64,000 nt of DNA, from positions 124,001 through 188,000 of the forward strand of contig JAFLRR010000001.1 in the NCBI GenBank assembly GCA_022511345.1. The letters are read 5' to 3'. Shown here in pieces: positions 11,150 through 21,640 of the stretch. Below the pieces are notes generated by a model that did no database searches, had not been told where the DNA came from, and saw nothing but the letters and a program-made list of their open reading frames with translations. The position numbers and the translations under genes were made by a program. This stretch comes from Alistipes sp. (lineage in GTDB: Bacteria > Bacteroidota > Bacteroidia > Bacteroidales > Rikenellaceae). The first letter of the stretch is position 1; each line of letters opens with the position of its first letter.

Positions 11150-11665
11150 ATGCAGAAAAAATACGGCACCGGCGACCACTACGCTCCGGACAAACCCCGA
11201 AAGGCTCCTGTCGACGCCGTCGACACCAAGATTCTGCGCTTTCTGATAAACAACGCGCGAATGCCTTTCCTGGAGATCGCCCGCGAGTGCGGCATCTCCG
11301 GCGCCGCCATACACCAGCGCATCCGCAAGCTCGAGGAGTGGGGAGTGATACTGGGCAGCAGACTGGTCGTCGACCCCAAAATGCTGGGGTTCGACGTCTG
11401 CGCCTATATCAGCATCAGTCTGCAGGACCCGATGATGCTCAACCAGACCATGGAGAAGCTGCGGCAGATTCCCGAGATCGTCGAGTGCCACTTCATCACC
11501 GGAACATACATGATTCTGGTCAAGATGTACTGTCTGGACAATGAACATCTGATGCACACCATATTCGACGGCGTGCTCCGCATCCACGGAGTGACTGCCA
11601 CGCAGACCTACATATCGCTGAACGAGGCCTTCTCGCGTCAGGTAAACATCGACAAGCTCAAATGA
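11150..11665 (+). CDS. Lrp/AsnC family transcriptional regulator
   Basis: DTKILRFLINNARMPFLEIARECGISGAAIHQRIRKLEEWGVI HTH and RAM-like C-terminus. Confidence 0.9.
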   Translation: MQKKYGTGDHYAPDKPRKAPVDAVDTKILRFLINNARMPFLEIARECGISGAAIHQRIRKLEEWGVILGSRLVVDPKMLGFDVCAYISISLQDPMMLNQTMEKLRQIPEIVECHFITGTYMILVKMYCLDNEHLMHTIFDGVLRIHGVTATQTYISLNEAFSRQVNIDKLK

Positions 11666-12117
11666 CGGCCGTAATCCGACTTACAAAAGAGTTCCGCTTC
11701 GAGGCGGCGCACGCCCTCGACGGATACGACGGAGCCTGCCGCGAGATTCACGGCCACTCCTACCGTCTCTTCGTGACCGTCAAGGGCCGTCCATGCAGCG
11801 ACGCCTCGTCGCCGAAATACGGCATGGTGACCGACTTCGGCTATCTGAAGAGTATTGTCGAGCAGCAGGTGGTCTCGCGCTTCGACCATGCCTTCGTCAT
11901 ACACCGCACGCCCGACAATGAAAAGCTCGCTTCGGCGCTTGGCGAGCGCTTCGCGCGCATCGTGACGGTCGACTACCGCCCCACGTGCGAAAACATGCTC
12001 GCCGATTTCGCAGCAGCCATATCCCGACACCTGCCCGAGGGCGTGACGCTCCACTCCCTGAAGCTGCACGAGACGGCCGCCTCATATGCCGAGTGGTTCG
12101 CCGACGACAACATGTAG
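11662..12117 (+). CDS. queD: 6-pyruvoyltetrahydropterin synthase / QueD family
   Basis: FRFEAAHALDGYDGACREIHGHSYRLFVTVKG; overlaps lrp stop (ATGA). Confidence 0.85.
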   Translation: MTAVIRLTKEFRFEAAHALDGYDGACREIHGHSYRLFVTVKGRPCSDASSPKYGMVTDFGYLKSIVEQQVVSRFDHAFVIHRTPDNEKLASALGERFARIVTVDYRPTCENMLADFAAAISRHLPEGVTLHSLKLHETAASYAEWFADDNM

Positions 12118-12203
12118 GGCACGCACTCCACGCCCTCGCGCCGCGCAGAACCAAAGAGGCTCCCAGGCTTGAAAAAATATCCGAAGACTCCGCGAAAAAG
12201 ACT

Positions 12204-15065
12204 ATGAAAAAGCTCTTCCTCGTAGACGCCTATGCGTTGATATTCAAATACTATTACGCCTTCATGGGCCGTCCCATGCGCAACGGCGCCGGCATGAACA
12301 CCTCCTGCATATGGGGCGTCACCAAGTTCGTGCGCGACATCCTCAAGCGCGAGAAACCCGACCTGCTGGGCGTAGCCTTCGACCCCAAGGGAGGTTCGTT
12401 CCGCCGCGACATCTTCGTCGACTACAAGGCCAACCGTCCCGACACGCCCGAGGACATCATAGTCTCGGTGCCCTACATCAAGCGCATACTCGAGGCCATG
12501 TGCATACCCATTCTCGAGGTCGAGAACTACGAGGCCGACGACGTAATCGGCACCCTCGCGCACAAGGCTTTGGCCCAGGGCTACGACGTCTACATGGTCA
12601 CCCCCGACAAGGACTACGGCCAGCTGGTGCGTCCCAACTGCCGCATATACAAGCAGAAGGGCGACACTATCGAGATTGTGGGCTGCGACCAGATACGCGA
12701 GCGCTACGGCATAGACGACCCAGCCCTGGTGCGCGACATACTGGCTCTGTGGGGCGACGCCTCGGACAATATCCCCGGCGTGCCTGGCATAGGCGAGAAG
12801 GGAGCCTGCAAGCTCGTGCAGCAATGGGGCACAGCCGAGAATATTTTGGCCAACGCCGCCTCGATAAAGGGCCGCACGGGCGAGAAGATTGCCGAGTGGG
12901 GCGACAAGCTGCTGCTCTCGAAGCGTCTGGCATCCATCTGTCTGGATGTGCCCATAGAGTTCAAACCCGAGGAGCTGACCGTATGCTGCCCCAACATCGA
13001 TGCGCTGCGGGCGCTCTACGCCGAGCTCAACTTCACCGCCTTCGCCGCCGACATAACCAACGTCGCACCTCCCGAGCCTCTGCCCGACGCGCCCCGTCAG
13101 GCTCCGCAGACGCAGCTGGCCGACATGGCGCGCGCAAAATCGCTCGCACAGCGCCGCGCGGCGCTCGAGGGCCAGGGCGACCTGTTCGGCAACCCCGTGA
13201 ACATCCCGTCCGAACCCGCCGCTGCAACCATAATGACTTCGGGCGAGCCTGTCAACGATTTCGACACGGCTCAGACCGTTCCGCACTCCTATACCATCAT
13301 CCGCACGGCCGAAGAGCTGCGCCAGCTTGCCGACCGCATCGCCGCCTTCGACGAATTCTGCTTCGATACCGAGACCACCGGACTGGACACCTTCAACGAC
13401 ACCATCGTCGGCCTGTCGATAGCCGTCACGCCGCACGAGGCCTTCTACATACCCTTCCCGCGCCATGACGAAGAGTATGTATCGATACTCAAACCTCTGT
13501 TCGAGAACGACAAATGCGCCAAGATAGGCCAGAACATGAAGTTCGACATCATGGTCCTGCGCCGCCTGGGCATCGGTGTCCGCGGCCGCAAGTACGACAC
13601 CATGCTGCTGCACTATCTGCTCGACCCCGAGTCGCGTCACAACATGAACATCCTCGCCGAGCGCTATCTCAACTACCGGCCTATCGAAATCGAGACCCTC
13701 ATAGGCCGCGGGTCGAAGCAGCTGACCATGGATGTGATTGCCGTGGAGCGCGTTGCGGAGTATGCCGCCGAGGATGCCGACGTGACGCTGCAACTAAAGC
13801 ATGCGCTCTACCCGCTCGTCGAGCGCGAGGGTTTGGCCGACCTCTACTTCCGCATCGAGGAGCCCATGATAGACGTGCTGGCCGACATCGAAACCGCCGG
13901 AGTGAGAATCGACACGCAGGCCCTGGCCGAATATGCCGTAGAGCTCAACCAGCGCCTTGCACGCCTTGAATCCGAGGTGCGCACCGAGGCCGGCGAGCCG
14001 ACGCTCAACATCAACTCCACGCGCCAGCTCGGCGAGGTGCTGTTTGCCAAGATGCGCATCGCCGAGAAGCCCAAGATGACCAAAACCAAGCAGTTCTGCA
14101 CCGACGAGGAGTATCTGCAGAGCTTCGCCCGCAAGCACCGCATAGTCGACCTGGTGCTCGAGTACCGCGGCGTGAAGAAACTGCTGTCGACCTATGTCGA
14201 GGCGCTGCCACAGCTCGTAAATCCAGCTACCGGCCGCATACACACCTCGTTCAACCAGGCCGTCACCGCCACCGGGCGCCTCTCGTCGACCAACCCCAAC
14301 CTGCAGAACATTCCGGTGCGCGACGAGCTCGGCCGCCGCATACGGCGCGCATTCATCCCCTCGGACAGCGAACATCTGCTGCTCTCGGCCGACTACTCGC
14401 AGGTCGAGCTGCGCCTGATGGCCCACCTGAGCGGCGACGAGGCTCTGCTGGCGGCATTCGAGCAGGGTGTCGACATCCATGCCTCGACGGCAGCACGGCT
14501 CTTCGGCAAAAGCCTCGAGGAGGTTACGCCCGACGAGCGCCGCAAGGCCAAGACCGCCAACTTCGGAATAATCTACGGCATCTCGCCATTCGGACTGCGC
14601 CAGCGGCTCGACATACCGCTCGCCGAGGCCCGAAGCCTCATCGACGGCTACTTCGCATCCTACCCCAAGGTCAGGGAGTATATCGACAACGTCGTTGCGC
14701 AGGCCCGCCGCGACGGATATGTATCGACAATCTTCGGCCGCCGCAGATACCTCAACGACATCTCGTCGCAGAATGCCGTGGCCCGCGGCCTGGCCGAGAG
14801 AAACGCTGTCAACGCCCCGATACAGGGTAGCGCCGCCGACATCATGAAAATAGCCATGGCAGGCGTCCGCCGCCGCTTTATCGACGAGGGCATCAAATCG
14901 AAAGTCATTCTTCAGGTGCACGACGAACTGGTGGTCGACATGCTCCGCAGCGAGCAGGAGACCGTAACGCGCATCGTGGTGGAGGAGATGGAGTCGGCCG
15001 CATCTCTGAGCGTGAAGCTGGTAACCGACGCCGGCACTGGCGAGAACTGGCTCGAGGCGCACTGA
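12204..15065 (+). CDS. polA: DNA polymerase I
   Basis: 5' nuclease start MKKLFLVDAYALIFKYYYAF; polymerase motifs ADYSQVELRLMAHLSGD, RRKAKTANFGIIYGISPFGL, LQVHDELVVD. Start trimmed from ORF-track 11985. Confidence 0.97.
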   Translation: MKKLFLVDAYALIFKYYYAFMGRPMRNGAGMNTSCIWGVTKFVRDILKREKPDLLGVAFDPKGGSFRRDIFVDYKANRPDTPEDIIVSVPYIKRILEAMCIPILEVENYEADDVIGTLAHKALAQGYDVYMVTPDKDYGQLVRPNCRIYKQKGDTIEIVGCDQIRERYGIDDPALVRDILALWGDASDNIPGVPGIGEKGACKLVQQWGTAENILANAASIKGRTGEKIAEWGDKLLLSKRLASICLDVPIEFKPEELTVCCPNIDALRALYAELNFTAFAADITNVAPPEPLPDAPRQAPQTQLADMARAKSLAQRRAALEGQGDLFGNPVNIPSEPAAATIMTSGEPVNDFDTAQTVPHSYTIIRTAEELRQLADRIAAFDEFCFDTETTGLDTFNDTIVGLSIAVTPHEAFYIPFPRHDEEYVSILKPLFENDKCAKIGQNMKFDIMVLRRLGIGVRGRKYDTMLLHYLLDPESRHNMNILAERYLNYRPIEIETLIGRGSKQLTMDVIAVERVAEYAAEDADVTLQLKHALYPLVEREGLADLYFRIEEPMIDVLADIETAGVRIDTQALAEYAVELNQRLARLESEVRTEAGEPTLNINSTRQLGEVLFAKMRIAEKPKMTKTKQFCTDEEYLQSFARKHRIVDLVLEYRGVKKLLSTYVEALPQLVNPATGRIHTSFNQAVTATGRLSSTNPNLQNIPVRDELGRRIRRAFIPSDSEHLLLSADYSQVELRLMAHLSGDEALLAAFEQGVDIHASTAARLFGKSLEEVTPDERRKAKTANFGIIYGISPFGLRQRLDIPLAEARSLIDGYFASYPKVREYIDNVVAQARRDGYVSTIFGRRRYLNDISSQNAVARGLAERNAVNAPIQGSAADIMKIAMAGVRRRFIDEGIKSKVILQVHDELVVDMLRSEQETVTRIVVEEMESAASLSVKLVTDAGTGENWLEAH

Positions 15066-15082
15066 CACTAAACCCGCATACC

Positions 15083-16501
15083 GTGAACCGATTGAAGATA
15101 CTATTGTTGAGTCTCGTGCTGTCTGCCGCGGCCATCTCCTCGGCTGCAGGCGACAGAGGCCGGCAGAACCACAACCCCTACGGAATCGATACCGACGAGA
15201 TAGAGCGCTATTTCGCCGCCGTGCTGCGCGGCGAGCCGGCCGCATTCACAACCCGCAGGATTGTCGCCCCGGCCGAGACAGAGCAGATAAAGGCTTTGGT
15301 GTGGGAGGCGTGGCGGCGAGCCAACGAATCCTTCGACCAGCCTCTGCTGCCCCAGCTTACGCCGCTTGCCGGCAGCTTCGACGAAAAGCAGGTTTCGGGC
15401 GTATGGCCGCTGCTGGAGGGCGAGCAGATGCAATTCTTCTACGGCAGCAAGGGCGACAGACCCCGGTCCGGATATCCGCTCTTTCTCTGCCTCCACGGCT
15501 CGGGCGACAACGACTACGAGTTCCGCGCCACGCTCGCATGGGCACAGCGCTACGACGATGCCCCCTCGGCATACTTCATCCCCCGCAGCCCCAAGGGCGG
15601 CACCGGCTGCAGGTGGTACCAGCCCTCGCGCCAGCAGGCGTGGGAGCGGCTGCTGAGGCAGGCTTTTCTCTTTGGCGAAATCGACCCCGACCATATCTAT
15701 GTCTTCGGCATCTCCGAGGGCGGCTACGGCAGCCAGCGCCTGGCCTCGTTCTATGCCGACTACCTCGCAGGCGCAGGCCCCATAGCCGGCGGCGAACAGA
15801 TGTTCTGGGCTCCGCCCGAGAACTGCGCCTCGATAGCCTTCTGTCTTCAGACGGGCGACAGGGACACGATGTACGGCCGCCGCATGCTCGTGCAGCGCGC
15901 GCAGCAGCAGTGGTCGGCGCTGCAACAGGCGCATCCGGGTTACTACCAGCACAAAATCGACCTGCAGCCAGGCTACGGACACGGCTGCGACTACACCGTC
16001 ACCACACCCTACCTTAAGAACTACGCGCGCAACCCCTATCCCAAGTATGTCTGCTGGGAGAATCTGCCTCAGGGCAACATCAATGGCGAAAAGGCCTCCT
16101 TCCGCAGCGGTTTCTACAACCTCAGCATCCGTGAGCGCTCGACTGACGACTCCGACGACATGGTGCGCTCCTTCTACCGCATGACTATCGACGACAACAC
16201 CGTCTCGCTCGACGTCGAGGTGGTGACCGTAACGCCTGGTCAGACCATCCAGAGCGACGAGGGCTGGACGATGAACATCGGCGAGACCAAAACATACGAG
16301 AAGGCGACCCGCGGCCGCATAGTAATCTATCTGAACGACAAACTGGTCGACATGTCCCGGCCGGTAACGGTGAAGGTCAACGGCAAACTCAAATTCAAAG
16401 GCCGTCTCAAGCCCTGCCTGCGCGACATGGTCACCAGCTGCGGCGAGTATTTCGACCCCGCACGACTCTATCCCGCATCGGTCGAAGTGACGGTCGAATA
16501 A
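15083..16501 (+). CDS. Secreted alpha/beta-hydrolase (esterase/PHB-depolymerase-like)
   Basis: Signal peptide; YPLFLCLHGSGDND, YVFGISEGGYGSQRLASFYADY (GxSxG-type nucleophile elbow). Confidence 0.7.
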   Translation: MNRLKILLLSLVLSAAAISSAAGDRGRQNHNPYGIDTDEIERYFAAVLRGEPAAFTTRRIVAPAETEQIKALVWEAWRRANESFDQPLLPQLTPLAGSFDEKQVSGVWPLLEGEQMQFFYGSKGDRPRSGYPLFLCLHGSGDNDYEFRATLAWAQRYDDAPSAYFIPRSPKGGTGCRWYQPSRQQAWERLLRQAFLFGEIDPDHIYVFGISEGGYGSQRLASFYADYLAGAGPIAGGEQMFWAPPENCASIAFCLQTGDRDTMYGRRMLVQRAQQQWSALQQAHPGYYQHKIDLQPGYGHGCDYTVTTPYLKNYARNPYPKYVCWENLPQGNINGEKASFRSGFYNLSIRERSTDDSDDMVRSFYRMTIDDNTVSLDVEVVTVTPGQTIQSDEGWTMNIGETKTYEKATRGRIVIYLNDKLVDMSRPVTVKVNGKLKFKGRLKPCLRDMVTSCGEYFDPARLYPASVEVTVE

Positions 16502-16639
16502 TCCGCTGCCGCAACAATAAATGCCGGCAAATATCGTTTTTCGATAAAATTTATTTGTTTTTCGGAACTTTATACATAACTTTGCAGCCGTAATCCGCTG
16601 TTTGGCAAACAAGTTAAACGACAAATAAATAGTGAAGAG

Positions 16640-18406
16640 ATGAAATTCCTCAAAATTTTTCTCGCCGCCCTGCTGGCCGTAGTCGTCGGGGGCGTCATCA
16701 AGATGCTGATATGGATTTCGACAATCCTCAGCATGGCCGGCTCGATGGACAAGAGCGTAACCGTGGGCAACGACTCGGTGCTCACGCTCGACTTCAGCGA
16801 GGTGATAACCGATGCCCCCGTCACCGACCCTCTGGCGGGCTTCGACCTTATGAACATGTCGTCCGTAAGCACCGTATCGCTCTACAATGCGCTGCGCGCA
16901 ATCGACGCTGCGGCTGCCGACGACCGCATAAAGGGTATCTACATCCGTCCCTCGGGTTCGGGAGGCCCCTCGGGCTGGGCCGTGGCCGAGGAGCTGCGTC
17001 TGGCGCTCGAAGGCTTCAAGAACAGCGGCAAGTTCATCATAGCCTACTGCGACAGCTACTCGCAGGTCGACTACTATCTGGCCTCCGTGGCCGATGAGAT
17101 ATGTCTCCAGCCCATGGGCGGCATCTCGTGGCAGGGACTCTCCTTTTCGAACATCTTCTTCAAGGGTCTCATCGACAAGCTCGGCGTGAAGGTCGAGGTC
17201 TTCCGCCCCACGGTCTGCAAGTACAAGAGCGCCGTCGAGCCCTACATACTCGACAAAATGTCGGATGCCAACCGCCGACAGATGCAGGAGCTGGCCGATG
17301 CCATGTGGAAGGACATCAGCGGCGATGTGGCCGCCTCGCGCGACATTGAGCCCGAGCGCCTCAACACCCTGACCAATCAGCTGGCCGTATGCGAGGCCGA
17401 CGATGCCCTCAGCAACGGCTTTGTCGACAAGCTCCTCTACGAAGACCAGGTCGAGGATATCATAGCCGAACTGACCGGCACCGACGACTGGGCCGACGTG
17501 ACCCTGGGCGAGTATGTCTCGCAACTGAGCCCCGACGTCTCCAATCTCAGCTCTCCGCGCGTGGCCATAGTCTATGCCCAGGGCGGAATCATTGACGGCG
17601 ACGGCGCCCTCGACGGCGAGAACATCTGCGGCAACACCCTGGCAGCCAAGCTGGCCGAGGTGCGCGAGAACGACGACATAAAGGCCGTAGTTCTGCGTGT
17701 CAACTCGCCGGGCGGCAGCGCGCTGGCTTCGGATGTCATATGGCGCGAGATGACCCTGCTGCGCGAGCAGAAGCCCGTAATCGTCTCGATGGGACAGTAC
17801 GCAGCCAGCGGAGGCTACTACATTTCGGCTCCGGCCGACGCGATTCTGGCCGACCGTCTGACCCTCACCGGCTCGATTGGCGTGTTCGGACTGATGGTAA
17901 ACCCCACCGACGCTCTGAAAAACAAGCTCGGCATAACCTTCGACGGCGTCAAGAGCAACACCTCGGCCGACCTGGGACAGCCAGGCCGTCAGATGACTGC
18001 CGAAGAGCGCGCATTCATGATGCGCGGCGTCGACAAGGTCTACGGACGCTTCACCTCGCTGGTGGCCGAGGGCCGCAACCTGCCCATAGAGCGCGTGCTC
18101 GAGATTGCCGAGGGCCGCGTATGGTCGGGAACGGCTGCCGACCAGATAGGTCTGGCCGATGCCTGCGGAGGTCTGAAGGCCGCCATTGCCGTAGCTGCCG
18201 ACAAGGCCGGACTGGAGAAGTATCGCGTCACCGAGGAGGTCGATGCTCCGTCGGGTCTGGCCGCCATACTGGCCAACCTGAACAAGAGCGTGTCGGCCAA
18301 CATCGTCCGCAACGAGCTGGGCGACACCTATTCGGATGTCAAGCGCGTGCGCGAGGCTCTCTCGCAAAGCGGCGTGCTGATGTACTCGAATGTGAGAGTG
18401 GAGTAA
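16640..18406 (+). CDS. sppA: Signal peptide peptidase SppA, 67K type
   Basis: RVNSPGGSALASDVIWREM; GQYAASGGYYISAPADAILADRLTLTGSIGVFG. Confidence 0.95.
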   Translation: MKFLKIFLAALLAVVVGGVIKMLIWISTILSMAGSMDKSVTVGNDSVLTLDFSEVITDAPVTDPLAGFDLMNMSSVSTVSLYNALRAIDAAAADDRIKGIYIRPSGSGGPSGWAVAEELRLALEGFKNSGKFIIAYCDSYSQVDYYLASVADEICLQPMGGISWQGLSFSNIFFKGLIDKLGVKVEVFRPTVCKYKSAVEPYILDKMSDANRRQMQELADAMWKDISGDVAASRDIEPERLNTLTNQLAVCEADDALSNGFVDKLLYEDQVEDIIAELTGTDDWADVTLGEYVSQLSPDVSNLSSPRVAIVYAQGGIIDGDGALDGENICGNTLAAKLAEVRENDDIKAVVLRVNSPGGSALASDVIWREMTLLREQKPVIVSMGQYAASGGYYISAPADAILADRLTLTGSIGVFGLMVNPTDALKNKLGITFDGVKSNTSADLGQPGRQMTAEERAFMMRGVDKVYGRFTSLVAEGRNLPIERVLEIAEGRVWSGTAADQIGLADACGGLKAAIAVAADKAGLEKYRVTEEVDAPSGLAAILANLNKSVSANIVRNELGDTYSDVKRVREALSQSGVLMYSNVRVE

Positions 18407-18424
18407 ATATCCGTCAAAAGATTG

Positions 18425-18457
18425 ATGAGGCGCCCGAAAAGGCGCCTCATTTTTTAT
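18425..18457. terminator. Terminator between convergent sppA and methyltransferase genes
   Basis: ATGAGGCGCC-CGAAAA-GGCGCCTCAT-TTTTTATT. Confidence 0.82.
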
Positions 18458-19614
18458 TCCAACATGATGAACAGACGGCTGTCGCCTATGCGCGTGAAGG
18501 CTGCGCGGATGTCGCCTCCTTCGCGGATTCCGCATGCGCGGCATATCTCGGCCGTGCTCTGCGGAAAGTCGCGCCGCAGAATCTCGACACGCAGGCCATG
18601 CAGCCGGCGGCGGAGCTGTTTGGGATTGTAGGGCTCGATGCTCGCTATGCGGTGCCACCTGCAGGGCACGCCCTCGAGCGGCTCGTCGGCAAACACGAAT
18701 CCCGTCTGGCTGCGCACGTCGGCTCTGCCGCCAAGGGTGCGGGCCACGAGCCGCGCCTTGCGCAGGGCGGCGTCGGGCACACCCAGATAACGCCAACGGT
18801 CCGCATCGAACGGTCCTGTCGAGAGCATTCCGGCAGAGTCGCCGCGGGCAAATGTCGCCTCGCACTGCTCCCCTGCAGCCGTTATGGCCACCGCCGAGAT
18901 GCGCGCCGGACCTCCGTCGCAGACCACATTCACCTCCTTGCATTCGCCGCCCAGCGACACCGCCTCGACAAGAGCCTCGCCGAAGCGGGCAAAGGCCTCG
19001 TCGACATCGAACATGGGCGAGAGCTTCACTGCAAGCTGCCGGCCGCACCGACTGATTTCGGGCAGCAGTGCCGCCATGTCGGGCGAGCAGTCCTCGAGGC
19101 ACACCATCTTGCGGCCGCTCTGCGAACGGCGGTCGGGGTCGGCATAAATCACATCGAACTCTTCGCCGCATCCCTTCAGATACTCCTCGGCCGAGGCGCA
19201 TATCACCTCGATGTTGGCCGCTCCCAGCCGTCTGAAGTTTTCCCTCGCCACGGCGGCCGTTATCTCGTCGCGCTCGAGAGCTACGACCCTGTCGAAGCGC
19301 CGCGAGGCGTAGTATGTATCCACACCGAGGCCGCACGTCAAATCGAGCGCAGCGCGACCCCTGCCATAACGGCGTGCGGCGCACGTCTCGCTCGACGACT
19401 GCTCGAAAGCCAGCGACGGCAGTATGCACCCCGCCGCCGCGTATGACGGCAGCTTGGACTCGGCACGCGCCAGATACTTCACCTGCGTGGCCACTGCCGC
19501 CGCGTGGGGCACGTGCGAATCGAGAGCCACGGCCAGCGGGTCGCGGCCGCGGTTTTCGGCTATCGCGCGGCGAACATCGTCGGTGCAGAGTATGTTCAGT
19601 TCCTCGAGTGTCAC
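18454..19614 (-). CDS. Class I SAM-dependent methyltransferase with THUMP-like C-terminal domain
   Basis: ALDLTCGLGVDTYYAS, FDVIYADPDRRSQSGRKM. Confidence 0.8.
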   Translation of the reverse strand: MTLEELNILCTDDVRRAIAENRGRDPLAVALDSHVPHAAAVATQVKYLARAESKLPSYAAAGCILPSLAFEQSSSETCAARRYGRGRAALDLTCGLGVDTYYASRRFDRVVALERDEITAAVARENFRRLGAANIEVICASAEEYLKGCGEEFDVIYADPDRRSQSGRKMVCLEDCSPDMAALLPEISRCGRQLAVKLSPMFDVDEAFARFGEALVEAVSLGGECKEVNVVCDGGPARISAVAITAAGEQCEATFARGDSAGMLSTGPFDADRWRYLGVPDAALRKARLVARTLGGRADVRSQTGFVFADEPLEGVPCRWHRIASIEPYNPKQLRRRLHGLRVEILRRDFPQSTAEICRACGIREGGDIRAAFTRIGDSRLFIMLE

Positions 19615-19627
19615 GGTGCAAAAGTAG

Positions 19628-21154
19628 CTAAATTTTCAATCCCCGGCCACGTCGTTCGCGGCGGCGCTGCCGGAGCTCCGCAACGGCTATCGTCGCTGCA
19701 ATCATCACTGCATATGCCGCCGCCGTCTGCCAGCCGTCTAATCTCAAATCGACTGCGGCATACTCGCACCCGGCAAGCATCTGCGAGAGCGCATTCAGCA
19801 CGCGGGCGGCGAATCCGGCTACGGCTCCCAACAAGCCCGCCGCAAAACCCAGTGGCATGACCAGCCACAGCAGCGAGGCGGCAACAGCCACGCTCGCGGC
19901 CGCCACGGCCACAGGACTCGCCACGGCTCCCAACAGAGGCATGCTGCCGAAGATGTGCGACACCATCGGAGCCGTAGCCGCCGAGGCCGAGATGCCGACG
20001 GCAAAGGAGGCAATCAGCATATTGGCCGCACGCCGCAGTATGGTGCCCGGCAGGCTCCTTTTGCGCTTGGGCGGCTCGTGCAGCATCAGCTCGCGGCAGA
20101 GCGGCACGCCCCACGCCAGAATGCCCGCAACAGCGGCGTATGAGAGTCGGAAGCCAGGTTCGTATATCAGGTTGGCATTGAAAAACAGGGATATGAATGC
20201 CGAGCAGGCCAGCGCGTTGAGGCCCGAATAGGTCATCGACGAGAGTCGCGCCGTCTGCAGCAGCGTGAACATCAGCGCCGCACGCACGGCGCTCGAAGGC
20301 ATGCCCGTAACGGCTACATAGCTCCAAAGAAGCGCCACGGCCAGCACTCCGCGCCACAGATGTCCCCTTCGCAGCAGCGGCAGCCACCACAGCAGAGCGT
20401 TGATGCACAGAAACACGATGCCCACATGCAGACCCGACAGCGCCAGCACATGGGAGGTGCCGGCACGCGAATAGTTCTCACGCAGCGTGCGGCTTACTGC
20501 AGATGTCTCGCCCGTGCTGACGGCAAGAATTATCGCCTGCTCCTCCTTGTCCAGAGGCAGACGGCTCATGCGGCGTACGGCACGCTCGTGCAGCGACACA
20601 AGCAGCGGAGCTTCGCCCTCGTCGATACGGACAATGCTGCCCTCGCGCACGAAAGCCGTCCCGGCATACCCGCGGCGGCGCATAAGTTCGCCATAGCCGT
20701 CGCTGCCCGGAGGCGTCATGCGGCCCCGCCACACAATCTGCTGGCCGGCAGAGAGACGAACCGACGCGTCGGCCATAATCGACACCCGGCCGCGCAGCTG
20801 CCGGCTCCCGCCGCCGGATTCGACGCTCCTAAGGCTCGCATCCGCGCGCAGCCACTCTCCGGCAGGCCGCAACGACGACTCGACAACCATACGGTAATAT
20901 GCCCTGTCTTCGGGAATCCCGTCAGCCTGCACCTCAAGGCTCGCGACCGCCATGCCCGAGAACATCGAAGCGACAAGCAGCGGCGCCCACCCCCGGCCCT
21001 GAAAGAGATAGTCGGCCATGGCAAGCAGAATGCAGGCGGCCACGGCCGCCACCGAGAACCACACGGGCAGCGGCATCACCGGCCAGAGAGCTATGCCGGC
21101 AATCACGGCTGCCGCGACGGGCAGCATGGGCGGTATCTGGATGCGCAGCGCCAT
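19628..21154 (-). CDS. ComEC/Rec2 family competence membrane protein
   Basis: HVLALSGLHVGIVFLCINALLWW, VTGMPSSAVRAALMFTLLQTARL; multi-TM; no metallo-beta-lactamase domain seen at the C-terminus. Confidence 0.88.
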   Translation of the reverse strand: MALRIQIPPMLPVAAAVIAGIALWPVMPLPVWFSVAAVAACILLAMADYLFQGRGWAPLLVASMFSGMAVASLEVQADGIPEDRAYYRMVVESSLRPAGEWLRADASLRSVESGGGSRQLRGRVSIMADASVRLSAGQQIVWRGRMTPPGSDGYGELMRRRGYAGTAFVREGSIVRIDEGEAPLLVSLHERAVRRMSRLPLDKEEQAIILAVSTGETSAVSRTLRENYSRAGTSHVLALSGLHVGIVFLCINALLWWLPLLRRGHLWRGVLAVALLWSYVAVTGMPSSAVRAALMFTLLQTARLSSMTYSGLNALACSAFISLFFNANLIYEPGFRLSYAAVAGILAWGVPLCRELMLHEPPKRKRSLPGTILRRAANMLIASFAVGISASAATAPMVSHIFGSMPLLGAVASPVAVAAASVAVAASLLWLVMPLGFAAGLLGAVAGFAARVLNALSQMLAGCEYAAVDLRLDGWQTAAAYAVMIAATIAVAELRQRRRERRGRGLKI

Positions 21155-21210
21155 AATGCAAATTTATGAAAAATTCGGGCGCCGAAGCACCCTCTGCAAA
21201 GACCAAAAAA

Positions 21211-21243
21211 AACGGGCGGCGGCCGAATGAGCCGTCGCCCGCC
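21211..21243 (-). terminator. Intrinsic terminator of rnpB
   Basis: CGGGCGGCGGC-CGAATGA-GCCGTCGCCCG hairpin, T-run on minus strand. Confidence 0.7.
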
Positions 21244-21247
21244 GTAA

Positions 21248-21598
21248 TTGCGGACTCTGTAAGCCGGGTTCAGTACCCGTCCGAGGACGGGCCTCCGTCA
21301 TTTATCTACGGCGGCGGTCTCCCGCCGTCTGGAGCAACCTACCCCCCGGCATCGGGCGAGCAACCCTTAACTGCCGGTATACATGGTCTTGCAACACGCG
21401 GGACGTACTGCCGGTCGACATTGCTGCCGCCGCGGTGCGCTCTTACCGCACCTTTTCACCCTTACCCTTGCGGGCGGTCATTCTCTGTTACGCTGCCATG
21501 CCCTCACGAACATCAGGTCGTTAGCCTGCGCGCCGCTCTGTGTTGCCCGGACTTTCCTCCCCCTGCCAAGCAGGCGGCGACGGAGCGAGTCCGCACCG
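21248..21598 (-). ncRNA. rnpB: RNase P RNA, type A
   Basis: Minus strand has GAGGAAAGTCCGGGC and GAACCCGGCTTACAG; P1 helix TGCGGACTC/GAGTCCGCA pairs 21587-21595 with 21249-21257. Confidence 0.93.
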
Positions 21599-21640
21599 CA
21601 AAGATAGGGCATAAGCTCCGTAATTCAAAACGCTGCACGC

